Counted from the stretch's first letter, positions 24,307-32,929 are shown. The stretch: DNA of 64,000 nucleotides from Niastella koreensis GR20-10 (GCF_000246855.1 NC_016609.1:8940744-9004743); one strand, 5' to 3'. The notes: generated by a model from the letters alone, not told the origin. Numbers and translations are program-made.

Positions 24307-25731
24307 ATGACAACAGCGGCGTTATTAAAACCTAAGACATTGCAGTTAAGGAAAATTTTTCCTGTCATCATTGTGTTAATCAGCTTATCGCTGATTGGAA
24401 CCATTTACGTACAGTACAGCTGGTTACGTACCATGCTGGTTGACAAGCATGAAGAGTTCAGGTATAAACTGATCCGTGGTATTAACGAGGTAGGGGTGAA
24501 CCTGATGGAACAAAAGAACTCCCTGCCATCGCTTAAGAACTACCGCGTGCGTCCCGATTTCAGCCTGCAGGCAGAACAGTTCAGATCAGAACTGATGCGC
24601 CCCCCAACCATTGCCCAGAAGTTTACTGAACAGGAAGTGGCGGACAAACTACACAAAGCCTTTGCTTCGCAGGGGTTAAAAGAGGTGAAGTTTGAGTTTG
24701 CCATTACCAGCAATGTAAACCTGCTTTCATACGAAATAAAATCACGGGCCTTTTTAAACCAGGTAGAAGATACGGCAAGCGACCGCAACCTGGTGTTATA
24801 TTATATTTTTCAGCCGCCCAGTGGCAGTGATCTCGAGAACCTGGTGCCCGAAGAAGTAATGACGGTCATAGTTCCCAATGTAAAAAAAGTAGTCCTGAAC
24901 GATATGCGGTGGATGATTGTGGGTGCGGTATTCTTCACCCTCATGATCATCACGGCCTTTTATATTACGGTAAATGCGTTGTTGCGACAGAAGAAACTAA
25001 GTGAAATAAAGAACGACTTTATCAATAATATGACGCACGAGTTCAAAACGCCGCTGGCCACCATTTCGCTGGCGGTGGATGCCCTGCGCAACGATAAAGT
25101 GGCCCAGGACCGCGAGAAAATGAACTACTTCAGCAGTATTATTAAAGAAGAGAACAAACGCATGAACAAGCATGTGGAAACCATTCTGCAGGCAGCCGTA
25201 ATGGACCGCCAGGAATTGACGCTGAACAAGGTGCCGCTGCATGTACACAATCTTATTCATGAGATCATGGATAACTACAAACTGCAACTGGAAGAAAAAG
25301 GCGCCCGTGCCGAACTGAGCCTCGATGCCCGTTTCGATTTTGTGGAAGCCGACCAGGTGCACTTCCGTAACCTGATCTCAAACCTGGTTGACAATGCGGT
25401 TAAATATTCAAAGGACAATCTCTTAATAAAAATCGCCACCTATAATACCAATAAGTTCATTGGCATACGCATTGAAGACAATGGTATTGGTATGAGTAAA
25501 GAAACCGTGAGGCGGATATTTGAAAAATTCTATCGCGCCCACACGGGTAATCTCCATAATGTAAAAGGCTTCGGTTTGGGCTTAAGCTATGTTAAGACCG
25601 TAGTTGATGCTCATGATGGTAAGATCAAGGTTGACAGTATACTGGGCAAAGGCTCGGCCTTCAACCTCGAAATACCGCTGATCAAAGACAGTGCTACTGC
25701 CGAAACAACAAACAGCCATCGCCATAACTAA
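24307..25731 (+). CDS. Sensor histidine kinase (orphan)
   Basis: 474 residues. A first membrane segment lies at about 18-36 (VIIVLISLSLIGTIYVQYSWL), a periplasmic sensor part at about 40-195, and a second membrane segment at about 200-222 (WMIVGAVFFTLMIITAFYI). The HisKA domain carries the phosphoacceptor His244 in MTHEFKTPLATI. The HATPase domain shows the N box NLVDNAVKYS, the G1 box DNGIGM and GFGLGLSYV. The layout resembles Bacteroides RprX-type kinases. No response regulator lies next to it; the following gene, queA, is on the opposite strand and overlaps its 3' end by 38 bases. The signal is unknown. Confidence 0.92.
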   Translation: MTTAALLKPKTLQLRKIFPVIIVLISLSLIGTIYVQYSWLRTMLVDKHEEFRYKLIRGINEVGVNLMEQKNSLPSLKNYRVRPDFSLQAEQFRSELMRPPTIAQKFTEQEVADKLHKAFASQGLKEVKFEFAITSNVNLLSYEIKSRAFLNQVEDTASDRNLVLYYIFQPPSGSDLENLVPEEVMTVIVPNVKKVVLNDMRWMIVGAVFFTLMIITAFYITVNALLRQKKLSEIKNDFINNMTHEFKTPLATISLAVDALRNDKVAQDREKMNYFSSIIKEENKRMNKHVETILQAAVMDRQELTLNKVPLHVHNLIHEIMDNYKLQLEEKGARAELSLDARFDFVEADQVHFRNLISNLVDNAVKYSKDNLLIKIATYNTNKFIGIRIEDNGIGMSKETVRRIFEKFYRAHTGNLHNVKGFGLGLSYVKTVVDAHDGKIKVDSILGKGSAFNLEIPLIKDSATAETTNSHRHN

Positions 25732-26923
25732 GAAAACGGAATTCGTTTTCTAACGCATACGTATATATTTTTCGCCAGTCGTTACCCACAAAGGCTGCTA
25801 CCAATAGCAGCAGGGTGGATTGCGGCTGGTGAAAATTGGTCACCAGCGCCCGTGGTATTTGAAAGGTATAACCCGGGGCAATCAACAAAGAAGTTTTGGT
25901 GATAATGCGGTCCGTTGAATGCGCGTGCATATACTGCAACAGGCTTTCCAGGGCTGTTTTGGCGGCAACCCGTTTCCCCTCCATTTCATACGGGTCCCAC
26001 TGATGCACTACCAGCTCTTCCAACGGAAGATTGGGTTGATGCACCGTTTTCACCCCCAGCCAGTACAGGCTTTCGATAGTACGCAGGGAGGTGGTGCCCA
26101 CTACTGTGATGTGTTTATCGAGGTACTGTAAAATACGTTCAATAGCGCCGGTACTAACATCAATGAACTCTGCATGCATGGGATGTTCGCCCATGGTTTC
26201 GCTCTTCACCGGTTTAAAGGTGCCGGCGCCTACATGCAGGGTAACATATTCCCGTTGAATGTGTTTATGGTCCAGCTGGTTAAACAAAGCATCGGTAAAA
26301 TGCAAACCTGCTGTGGGGGCAGCCACCGAACCTTCGGTATTGGCATAAATGGTTTGATACCGGTCGCTGTCGGCCTGTTCCGCTTCGCGTTTTATATACG
26401 GGGGCAGGGGAATATTGCCGGCAACATGTAATACTTCTGCAAAGGTGAGCCCTTCGGGCGTCCAGGATAATTCAATCGCAAAGCTGTCTTTTTCTTTACC
26501 CAGGTAGCGGGCGTGCAGGATAATCTCCTCACCGTTCCAGCTCATTTTCTTTTCCAGGATCTGACCGGGCTTCCACTTGCTGGCGCCCCCGATAAGGCAG
26601 ATCCAGGTAACGCTACCCTTTTGGGTCATGGCAGTGGTCATGTCGGCATACTGCGGCGGCGGTTCCAGGCAAAAGATCTCCACTACGGCGCCGGTTGGTT
26701 TTTGAAACAACAGGCGGGCGGCCACCACTTTGGTGTTATTGAAAATCAGCAGGGAATCGGGCGGTAAGTGCTGGTAAATGTCCCGGTAAATGCTTTCCTG
26801 AATAGCTCCTTCTTTGTAAATGAGGAGGCGGGAACTGTCTCTTTCGGGGAGCGGGTACCGGGCAATTTGTTGCTCAGGCAGCTCATAGGTAAAATCGTGA
26901 ACTGATAGTTCTTTTGGATGCAT
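25694..26923 (-). CDS. queA: S-adenosylmethionine:tRNA ribosyltransferase-isomerase (QueA)
   Basis: Transfers and isomerises the ribosyl part of SAM onto 7-aminomethyl-deazaguanine in tRNA, giving epoxyqueuosine. The N-terminus FTYELPEQQIARYPLPERDSSRLL, VFNNTKVVAARLL, GSVAAPTAGLHFT, LHVGAGTFKPV and TNFHQPQSTLLLLVAAFVG are all QueA signatures. The ATG at 26923 gives 410 residues, starting MHPKELSVHDF. A longer frame back to 27013 would run through a TATCTTTG promoter box at 26962-26969, so the shorter start is preferred. No other queuosine genes are nearby. Its 3' end overlaps the histidine kinase gene tail to tail. Confidence 0.95.
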   Translation of the reverse strand: MHPKELSVHDFTYELPEQQIARYPLPERDSSRLLIYKEGAIQESIYRDIYQHLPPDSLLIFNNTKVVAARLLFQKPTGAVVEIFCLEPPPQYADMTTAMTQKGSVTWICLIGGASKWKPGQILEKKMSWNGEEIILHARYLGKEKDSFAIELSWTPEGLTFAEVLHVAGNIPLPPYIKREAEQADSDRYQTIYANTEGSVAAPTAGLHFTDALFNQLDHKHIQREYVTLHVGAGTFKPVKSETMGEHPMHAEFIDVSTGAIERILQYLDKHITVVGTTSLRTIESLYWLGVKTVHQPNLPLEELVVHQWDPYEMEGKRVAAKTALESLLQYMHAHSTDRIITKTSLLIAPGYTFQIPRALVTNFHQPQSTLLLLVAAFVGNDWRKIYTYALENEFRFLSYGDGCLLFRQ

Positions 26924-26961
26924 CTTATTAGGCGGCCAACTGCCGCGGTTTTGATGAGGTG

Positions 26962-26969
26962 CAAAGATA
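26962..26969 (-). promoter_or_regulatory. -7 box TATCTTTG of queA
   Basis: Exact TAnnTTTG match on the minus strand, 38 bases before the queA ATG at 26923. It supports that start over the longer reading frame. Confidence 0.5.
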
Positions 26970-27184
26970 AGCGACTCCGCGTGAAATTGCAATGGGGTGG
27001 TGGTCGGGGGCAATTAAGCAGATGGAGGCATGCAAATACCGGCAGTGACAATTGAAATGCTGTGTGTACAAGGGTTTTATCAGTACAAGTGACAATTAAA
27101 CCTAACTAAAAATATGTATAAAAACTATCAACAATTAGTAAGAAGTTGATAAGGATTTAGTTTTTATTTAATTCAAAAATAATA

Positions 27185-27291
27185 TTGACACGTATTTAAA
27201 TTGTACGTAACTTAGTGGCATAGGATAAGGTTTAATGGTTAATGGTATTTGATTAGTGCAGCCTCCCCTCCGGGAGGCTTTTTTATTTTTT
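27185..27291 (+). ncRNA. Candidate small RNA with its own terminator
   Basis: TTG at 27185-27187 and TAACTTAG at 27208-27215 (one mismatch from TAnnTTTG, spacing 20) could start a transcript near 27220. About 40 bases later a perfect 8-bp stem AGCCTCCC/GGGAGGCT is followed by TTTTTTATTTTTT. No open frame longer than 11 codons lies between. No known RNA family was recognised. Seen directly: the terminator. Inferred: the RNA. Confidence 0.4.
27260..27291 (+). terminator. Strong orphan terminator
   Basis: Arms 27260-27267 and 27272-27279 pair perfectly around loop CTCC, followed by a long T run. It faces plus, yet no plus-strand gene ends nearby: the nearest upstream plus gene ends at 25731. 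Confidence 0.85.
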
Positions 27292-27518
27292 CCTTCGCAG
27301 CATATACTTATCAGCCACAAGCTTCGAGCCACATACTGCAGTGAGCCATTAAAACAGCATAACTTAATAGCTAATTAATTTAATTACCCAGTTACCACTA
27401 ACTCATCGCACCCCGTATTTGTCTTTAAACAATCCAGTTAGGCATATAAAGCTGCTTTACTAATACACCAGGTCTATCTCGGATCCAGGCCAGCTCCGGG
27501 TTGGCTGTATCAACGTCC

Positions 27519-27592
27519 CGTACATGTGCCGTACATATTTCGTACATGTCTCGTATATGTCCCGTTCCTTTATAGGTACGAAACATGTACGG
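27519..27592. repeat. 11-bp tandem repeat CGTACATGT with inverted copy
   Basis: CGTACAT or CGTATAT begins at 27519, 27530, 27541 and 27552, an exact 11-bp period. At 27575-27592, GGTACGAAACATGTACGG reads as the same motif inverted. The period is about one helical turn, as in stacked operator sites. A minus-strand reading frame across it (27425-27628) has no family features and is not called. Confidence 0.7.
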
Positions 27593-27715
27593 AAGACTTA
27601 TGAAAGGCATTCGTGTTAAACAGGACACATTTATTGAGCCGGTACGGACCTGGCATGATACCGCCTTAATACCAATGCGATCGATTCACCCGTTTTAATG
27701 AAGTAGTTTTAAAAA

Positions 27716-28132
27716 TCAGCGGCCCCTTAATTCTTTTCTAACAACCAGTTTAAGTCCGCTCCATTGGTCTGAAACGGCACAAACTTTTACATCAACCAGG
27801 TCGTGTTGGAGGGCATAATTGCGGATGGTATCTTCTGTAACATCAGTGGCAATGCCGGCGCTTTTTTTATACCAGCTTACCCAGATTATTACGGTAGGGT
27901 TGGCTTTGTAAATAGCAACCAAATCTTTAAAAATGGCAATGAATTGACTGGCAGAAGTAACAAAGGCATGAACAAAATGAGGGGTTTCCCTGGCAGGTTT
28001 TTTTACCAGCTGCGGTCGGATGTCGGTTATCAACCAATCGAAATAGGCCGCCGGTGCATTGAACAGCAATACTTTCATTGAAGGAGTAATGCCCAGTTTT
28101 TTGATTAATGGCGTGCCGGAGTAACCTGGCAT
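27716..28132 (-). CDS. DUF3052-like protein
   Basis: 138 residues. The start MPGYSGTPLIKKLGITPSMK and the SWYKKSAGIATDVTEDTIRNYAL stretch match the DUF3052 group of small cytosolic proteins. LVDVKVCAVSDQWSGLKLVVRK near the end is also typical. Function unknown. ATG at 28132. Single gene, divergent from mraZ across a 586-bp regulatory gap. Confidence 0.8.
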   Translation of the reverse strand: MPGYSGTPLIKKLGITPSMKVLLFNAPAAYFDWLITDIRPQLVKKPARETPHFVHAFVTSASQFIAIFKDLVAIYKANPTVIIWVSWYKKSAGIATDVTEDTIRNYALQHDLVDVKVCAVSDQWSGLKLVVRKELRGR

Positions 28133-28294
28133 TGAGTGATTTTAAAATTATGAATATGGAATGCCGAATTTTAGAGATTGGAATCGGGTTTTTAAATTAT
28201 GAATTCCAAGACGAACGTTTGCAATCATCAATTGAAATTTTTGAATAAGCAAACCGGTACCTGGTAACTGGCAAACCGGTAACTCACAAAGTCC

Positions 28295-28674
28295 TCCCAT
28301 TTTCTCCCACCAATCCGGTTTTCCGATTCAGAATTGACACTTTTCCCCACCAAACCAATCAGCCCGATAGCCATTTCCCCCTTTTTACCACCATAATAAA
28401 CGGTCACTTAGGAGCTATTTTCGGGCATTTTTGGACCGTCTATGGTCCCTTTTGGTCGTTTCGAAGGCAAAAAACAGCACCAAAATCACACTTTCCCATC
28501 AAATTCACAGCTTACGCACAGTTATGCACATGTATCCACATGCTTATGCACATGCTTTTGGCTGACTAATAGGTGGAAACCCGCAGAAACCAATGGTATT
28601 CACCTGTATACAAATAAAATTCCTTGTGGAAAAAATAATTTTTCACAATCTAAGTAAGAAAGTGGGAAAAAGTG
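28295..28674. promoter_or_regulatory. MraZ-like repeats upstream of mraZ
   Basis: Three similar sites: GTGGGAGAAAATGGGA on minus at 28295-28310, GTGGGGAAAAGTG on minus at 28338-28350, and GTGGGAAAAAGTG on plus at 28662-28674, 45 bases before the mraZ ATG. Known MraZ proteins bind TGGGN repeats spaced five bases apart upstream of their own gene. The first site has TGGGA-N5-TGGGA exactly. Autoregulation of the division cluster is inferred. Confidence 0.5.
28512..28633. promoter_or_regulatory. Cluster of DnaA-box-like 9-mers (candidate origin or DnaA-controlled promoter)
   Basis: TTATGCACA at 28522-28530 and 28544-28552 fits the DnaA consensus TTWTNCACA perfectly. TTACGCACA at 28512-28520 and GTATCCACA at 28532-28540 have one mismatch each. 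Starts are spaced 10, 10 and 12 bases. A fifth perfect site, TTTTCCACA, lies on minus at 28625-28633, beside an AT-rich stretch (28631-28660). The rest of 28133-28718 shows no gene. Confidence 0.55.
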
Positions 28675-28718
28675 TTATTTTGTGTAGGTATTAGACAAAT
28701 AGATGCAACTCATTGTAA

Positions 28719-29180
28719 ATGATACAATTTCTCGGAGAATACGAAGCAACCCTGGACGCAAAAGGGCGTTTTCTCCTACCGGCAGGCATTAAAAAGCAGA
28801 TCCCGGAGGATGCTGGAGAGCAATTTGTCATAGCTAGAGGTTTTGAAAAATGTTTGACTTTATATCCCAAAAAAAACTGGGATCCTATACTGGCCGAACT
28901 GAGTAAAGTTAGCGAATACAAGGCCGAAAATAGAGAGTTCTTAAGATATTTCACAATGGGTGCTTCACTATGTGATCTGGATTCTGCAGGAAGAATGTTA
29001 GTACCACCCAATTTAAAAGCCCACGCGGGGCTCGAAAAAGATATAGTACTGGTTTCTGTTATCAATAAAATTGAAATCTGGGATAAAGTTAAGTACCAAC
29101 AGTTCTTTGAGTCTTTTACACCGGAAAAGTACAGCGATCTGGCAGAGCGGGTAATGGGTGGTCAAAATACACAAATGTAA
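28719..29180 (+). CDS. mraZ: Division/cell wall cluster regulator MraZ
   Basis: 153 residues with two AbrB-like MraZ halves: residues 1-75 (MIQFLGEYEATLDAKGRFLLPAGIKKQI, then FVIARGFEKCLTLYP) and 76-150 (FTMGASLCDLDSAGRMLVPPNLKAHAGL, then DIVLVSVINKIEIWD). MraZ is a DNA-binding repressor of its own operon that also associates with the nucleoid. It is the first gene of the dcw cluster; rsmH starts three bases after its stop. MraZ-like repeats lie just upstream, consistent with autoregulation. Confidence 0.95.
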   Translation: MIQFLGEYEATLDAKGRFLLPAGIKKQIPEDAGEQFVIARGFEKCLTLYPKKNWDPILAELSKVSEYKAENREFLRYFTMGASLCDLDSAGRMLVPPNLKAHAGLEKDIVLVSVINKIEIWDKVKYQQFFESFTPEKYSDLAERVMGGQNTQM

Positions 29181-29183
29181 TTT

Positions 29184-30107
29184 ATGAGTGAGCCTGTTTA
29201 CCATGTACCGGTTTTATTGCAAGAGGTGATCGACGGTTTACACATCCGCCCCGATGGGGTGTATGTTGATTGTACCTTTGGTGGCGGCGGACATTCCCTG
29301 GAAATTCTCAAACACCTCAATGCCGATGGGCGGATGGTTGTTTTTGACCAGGATGCAGATGCCCGGAAAAATGTGCCAGCTGATGATCGTATCATTTTCG
29401 TTCCGCACAATTTCAGGCATTTGCAGCGGTTTTGCCGGCTGCATAAAATAACCCAGGTAGATGGCATTCTGGCCGACCTTGGGGTTAGCAGTCACCAGTT
29501 CGATACCGCCGACCGCGGGTTCAGCACCCGTTTTGAAGGCGACCTGGATATGCGGATGGACCAACGCCAGGAACGCACCGCTTTTGAAGTGGTGAATACC
29601 TACACCGAACAGCAGTTGCACAAATTGTTTGAACAGTATGGCGAGGTTACCAATTCAAAAACACTGGCCAAAACCATTGTTCAGGTTCGAAAAACCGTTT
29701 CGCTTAAAACCATCTCTAACTTTAAACAGGCGCTTCATTCCGTGGTGAAAGGAAATCCTAACAAGTACTTTGCCCAGGTATTTCAGGCTTTGCGTATTGA
29801 AGTAAATGATGAACTAGGCGCATTGAAAGACATGCTGCAACAGGTTCCCCCCCTGTTAAAACCCGCCGGACGTGTAGCAATTATAACGTTTCACTCACTG
29901 GAAGACCGGATCGTAAAGAACTTCTTTCGCAAAGGGAATTTTGAAGATGAAGAGGTGGAAACCGATGCATTTGGCCGGGCAACAACCACACCACCACTCA
30001 AAGCAGTAACAAAAAAGCCAATCGTTCCTACAGATGCGGAGATGAAGAGAAATCCCAGAGCACGTAGTGCCAGGTTGAGGGTAGCGGAGAAGATAGAGGA
30101 ACAATAG
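29184..30107 (+). CDS. rsmH: 16S rRNA (cytosine(1402)-N(4))-methyltransferase
   Basis: 307 residues. SAM-dependent methylation of C1402 in 16S rRNA. Family marks: YHVPVLLQEVIDGL at the start, the SAM loop VDCTFGGGGHS, the acidic residue in VVFDQDADA, GILADLGVSSHQFD, RGFSTRFEGDLDMRMD and FHSLEDRIVKNFF. It lies three bases after mraZ. The following 239 bases hold low-complexity sequence (CAATAGGCAATAGACAATAGGC type) before ftsL. Confidence 0.97.
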   Translation: MSEPVYHVPVLLQEVIDGLHIRPDGVYVDCTFGGGGHSLEILKHLNADGRMVVFDQDADARKNVPADDRIIFVPHNFRHLQRFCRLHKITQVDGILADLGVSSHQFDTADRGFSTRFEGDLDMRMDQRQERTAFEVVNTYTEQQLHKLFEQYGEVTNSKTLAKTIVQVRKTVSLKTISNFKQALHSVVKGNPNKYFAQVFQALRIEVNDELGALKDMLQQVPPLLKPAGRVAIITFHSLEDRIVKNFFRKGNFEDEEVETDAFGRATTTPPLKAVTKKPIVPTDAEMKRNPRARSARLRVAEKIEEQ

Positions 30108-30346
30108 GCAATAGACAATAGGCAAAAGAAAAATAGATTTTGAGCGAAGCAGAAGAGAAGTCGTGAAACTGGGATGTAGGGTACACTTGCCAATTGCAAA
30201 TTGTCGATTGACAATTGATTTAAGAGTGTTCTCATAATAAAGGGTATTAGAAATTGCAATTATTCTAATTTAATTACGCCTCGTGAATTAAGCTTTCATT
30301 AGCGGTTAGACGGATAGCACCTGTCTGACCGCTATTTGATTAAAAA

Positions 30347-30688
30347 ATGAGTGAAGAAAAAGAAATATCGCGCAGAAGAAGACAACGGAAGCGGTTGTTC
30401 GGGTACAGGTGGATAGTGAAGAATCTGCCTTTCTTCCTTTTCCTGGCAATGCTGGCCATTGTGTACATCGCGAACGGGCATTATGCCGATAACACGGTAC
30501 GCAACATCAACAAAGTGAACCGCGAGCTGAAGGAACTGCAATACGAATACAATTATCTGAAAGGCCAGGTAATGTTTCGCAGCAAGCAAAGTGAAATGGC
30601 GAGGTCAGTTGAACCATTGGGGCTAAAAGAGTTGACCGTTCCGCCGGCGATGTTAGTGGATTCAACGGGAAATGAAGAGAGAAATTAG
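30347..30688 (+). CDS. ftsL: FtsL-like cell division protein
   Basis: 113 residues: a basic cytoplasmic start (SRRRRQRKRLFGYRW), one membrane span at about 26-44 (LPFFLFLAMLAIVYIANG) and a periplasmic coiled coil (NTVRNINKVNRELKELQYEYNYLKGQVMF). Size, topology and position between rsmH and the transpeptidase gene fit FtsL, the divisome scaffold that bridges FtsQ and FtsI/FtsW. FtsL sequences diverge strongly, so the call leans on context. ATG at 30347. Confidence 0.85.
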   Translation: MSEEKEISRRRRQRKRLFGYRWIVKNLPFFLFLAMLAIVYIANGHYADNTVRNINKVNRELKELQYEYNYLKGQVMFRSKQSEMARSVEPLGLKELTVPPAMLVDSTGNEERN

Positions 30689-30792
30689 GAATGAAGAATT
30701 AAAAATGAAAAATCAGAAAGTAAAAGGATAGTAGTGGGAATGGAATATAGTGAGGCAATTGCCGATTGCGGATTGCCGATTGCCGATTGAAC

Positions 30793-32916
30793 ATGGAAGT
30801 TAAAAAGGACATATTATGGCGGGTGTACGTAGCCTTTCTGGGCATCGTGGTTTTCAGTTTGTTAATACTGGGCCGCGCCGTGTACATTCAGCAGGTGCAG
30901 GGGCCTTACTGGCGTGAACAGGCAAAAGAGCAACAACAGAAATTTGTAGAGATAGATGCACAACGCGGCACCATTTACAGCGAAGACGGCCGCATGCTCA
31001 GCACCTCTACGCCGTATTTCGATATCTATATTGATTTTGCAGCAGAAGGATTGCGCGATAAAGGTGGAAAGCGGTTTGAGGATAACCTGGATTCATTATC
31101 CATAGGACTGGCAGCCATGTTTCCTGAAAAAAATATAGCATCGTGGCGTAAAGAGTTGAAAACCGGTTACCGGAAAAAGAACCGGTACTATTTGTTAAAA
31201 AAGAACCTGACATTCCAGGAATATAAACAGTTACGTAGTTTGCCATTGGTGCGTGAAGGAAAAAACAAAAGCGGTTTTATTGCTGATGTAAAAGACAAAA
31301 GAATGAACCCCTTTGGCCTGCTGGCAAACAGAACCATCGGGTTATCACGCGAATACATGGATAGTGGCGGTGTAATGCGTAGTATGAATGTGGGTTTGGA
31401 AAAAACATACGATGAACAACTACGCGGTGAAAGTGGAAAACGTTTGATGAGAAAAATTGCCGCCGGCGTGTTTGCCCCGGTAGATGGCTCGGAAATTGAA
31501 CCACAGAACGGAAGAGATATTATTACCACCCTGGATGTAAACATCCAGGACATTACGGAGAATGCTTTGAAAAACGTGCTGGAAGCAAATCAATGTGAAT
31601 ATGGCACTTGTGTGGTAATGGAAGTAGCAACCGGAAAAATAAAGGCCATTGCTAACCTGAGCCGCAGGGAGGATGGCAGTTACTGGGAAAACTTTAATTA
31701 CGCCATTCAGGCATCGGAGCCAGGTTCAACATTTAAACTGGCAACCATGTTGTCGCTGCTCGAAGACCAATTGGTAACTTTGCAGCAACACATCGATCTC
31801 GAAGGCGGAAGCTGGAATGTAAACGGAAGAACGGTATACGATACAGAAGATCATGGAACAGACGCCACCGTAAAACATGCATTTGAACTAAGCTCGAATG
31901 TAGGTATGGCAAAACTGGCAATGACCTACTACGGAAAAAATCCGACCCGGTTTGTAAATCACATTAAGAAACTGCGATTCGATCAGCAAACAGGTATTGA
32001 CCTGATGGGCGAATCAAGACCAGTAGTAAAAACGCCCAAATCAAAAACATGGAGTTCCACGTCGTTACCATGGATGAGTTTTGGGTACGAAGTACTGGTG
32101 AGCCCATTGCAAACATTGATGTTATACAATGCAGTGGCGAACAATGGCAAAATGATGAAGCCTTACCTGGTAAATGCAGTAATGGAAAATGGGGCGAAGG
32201 TGAAGGAGAATCAGCCGGAGGTGTTGGAGGAAGCAATTTGCAGCGACAAAACATTGAAGCTCTTAAAAGAATGCCTGGAAGGTGTTTGTACCGATGGCAC
32301 TGCCGCTGAATTACTAAGAGGCGCGCCGTATAAAGCAGCCGGTAAAACCGGAACCGCTTTAATGGCCAATGGTCCCAACGGGTACGCGGATAAAATTTAT
32401 CAGTCGTCATTCGCTGGTTATTTTCCGGCCAACCATCCGCAATACAGTTGTATTGTAGTGATCCGGAACAAACCACATGCACCGGTTTATTATGGCGCCA
32501 AAATAGCCGGACCGGTATTTAAAGAGATCGCTGATAAATTGTATGCGCAACATGCCGATCAGGGCATCAGACAACTGGCTATTAAAAAAGACAGCAGCAA
32601 TTATCAATACGCCGGCGCTACTGAAGATATTAAAGAGGTGATGGAAACGCTGAAGATGAAGTACCGTGATTCGGCAAAAGCAGATGAATGGTCGAAGCTG
32701 GCAATGGTGAATGAACAACCGGTGTTAAGCAAAAGAACGGTAGCGAATAATATTATGCCCGACATGCGGGGGATGGGTTTAAAAGACGCCTTGTTTTTGC
32801 TGGAGAACAGAAAATTGAAAGTAGCGTTTCATGGCCGCGGAAAAGTAACAAGCCAGAGCATTGAACCGGGCACCTATGTAAACGCACATCAAACAATAAA
32901 CCTGGAATTGAATTAA
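30793..32916 (+). CDS. ftsI: Division transpeptidase (penicillin-binding protein, FtsI type) with PASTA domain
   Basis: Cross-links septal peptidoglycan. 707 residues from ATG 30793 (MEVKKDILW); a TTG 27 bases upstream lies inside a GATTGCC repeat and is rejected. One membrane span at about 9-32, an N-terminal dimerisation domain from QRGTIYSEDGRML onward, then a transpeptidase domain with catalytic Ser312 in GSTFK (SxxK), SSN at 367-369 and KTG at 518-520. The last ~65 residues, from NNIMPDMRGMGLKDALFLLENRKLKVAFHG, form a PASTA domain, found in SpoVD/PBP2-type enzymes. murE starts 13 bases downstream. Confidence 0.95.
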   Translation: MEVKKDILWRVYVAFLGIVVFSLLILGRAVYIQQVQGPYWREQAKEQQQKFVEIDAQRGTIYSEDGRMLSTSTPYFDIYIDFAAEGLRDKGGKRFEDNLDSLSIGLAAMFPEKNIASWRKELKTGYRKKNRYYLLKKNLTFQEYKQLRSLPLVREGKNKSGFIADVKDKRMNPFGLLANRTIGLSREYMDSGGVMRSMNVGLEKTYDEQLRGESGKRLMRKIAAGVFAPVDGSEIEPQNGRDIITTLDVNIQDITENALKNVLEANQCEYGTCVVMEVATGKIKAIANLSRREDGSYWENFNYAIQASEPGSTFKLATMLSLLEDQLVTLQQHIDLEGGSWNVNGRTVYDTEDHGTDATVKHAFELSSNVGMAKLAMTYYGKNPTRFVNHIKKLRFDQQTGIDLMGESRPVVKTPKSKTWSSTSLPWMSFGYEVLVSPLQTLMLYNAVANNGKMMKPYLVNAVMENGAKVKENQPEVLEEAICSDKTLKLLKECLEGVCTDGTAAELLRGAPYKAAGKTGTALMANGPNGYADKIYQSSFAGYFPANHPQYSCIVVIRNKPHAPVYYGAKIAGPVFKEIADKLYAQHADQGIRQLAIKKDSSNYQYAGATEDIKEVMETLKMKYRDSAKADEWSKLAMVNEQPVLSKRTVANNIMPDMRGMGLKDALFLLENRKLKVAFHGRGKVTSQSIEPGTYVNAHQTINLELN

Positions 32917-32929
32917 TAAAACAGATAAC

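Noticed and set aside
26924-27013. N-terminal extension of queA to 27013
   Set aside because: It crosses a TATCTTTG promoter box, and the extra 30 residues have no QueA similarity; the start at 26923 is preferred.
27425-27628. 67-codon minus-strand frame across the 11-bp tandem repeat
   Set aside because: The repeat period is not a multiple of three, and the frame shows no family features or promoter.
28512-28552. Repeated TTATGCACA-type units as a possible CRISPR array
   Set aside because: Units are 9 bp with 1-3 bp gaps and no spacers; they fit DnaA boxes, not CRISPR repeats.
30712-30792. GATTGCC direct repeats before ftsI as a regulatory array
   Set aside because: They belong to the same low-complexity sequence seen in many gaps here and have no constant spacing to a promoter.
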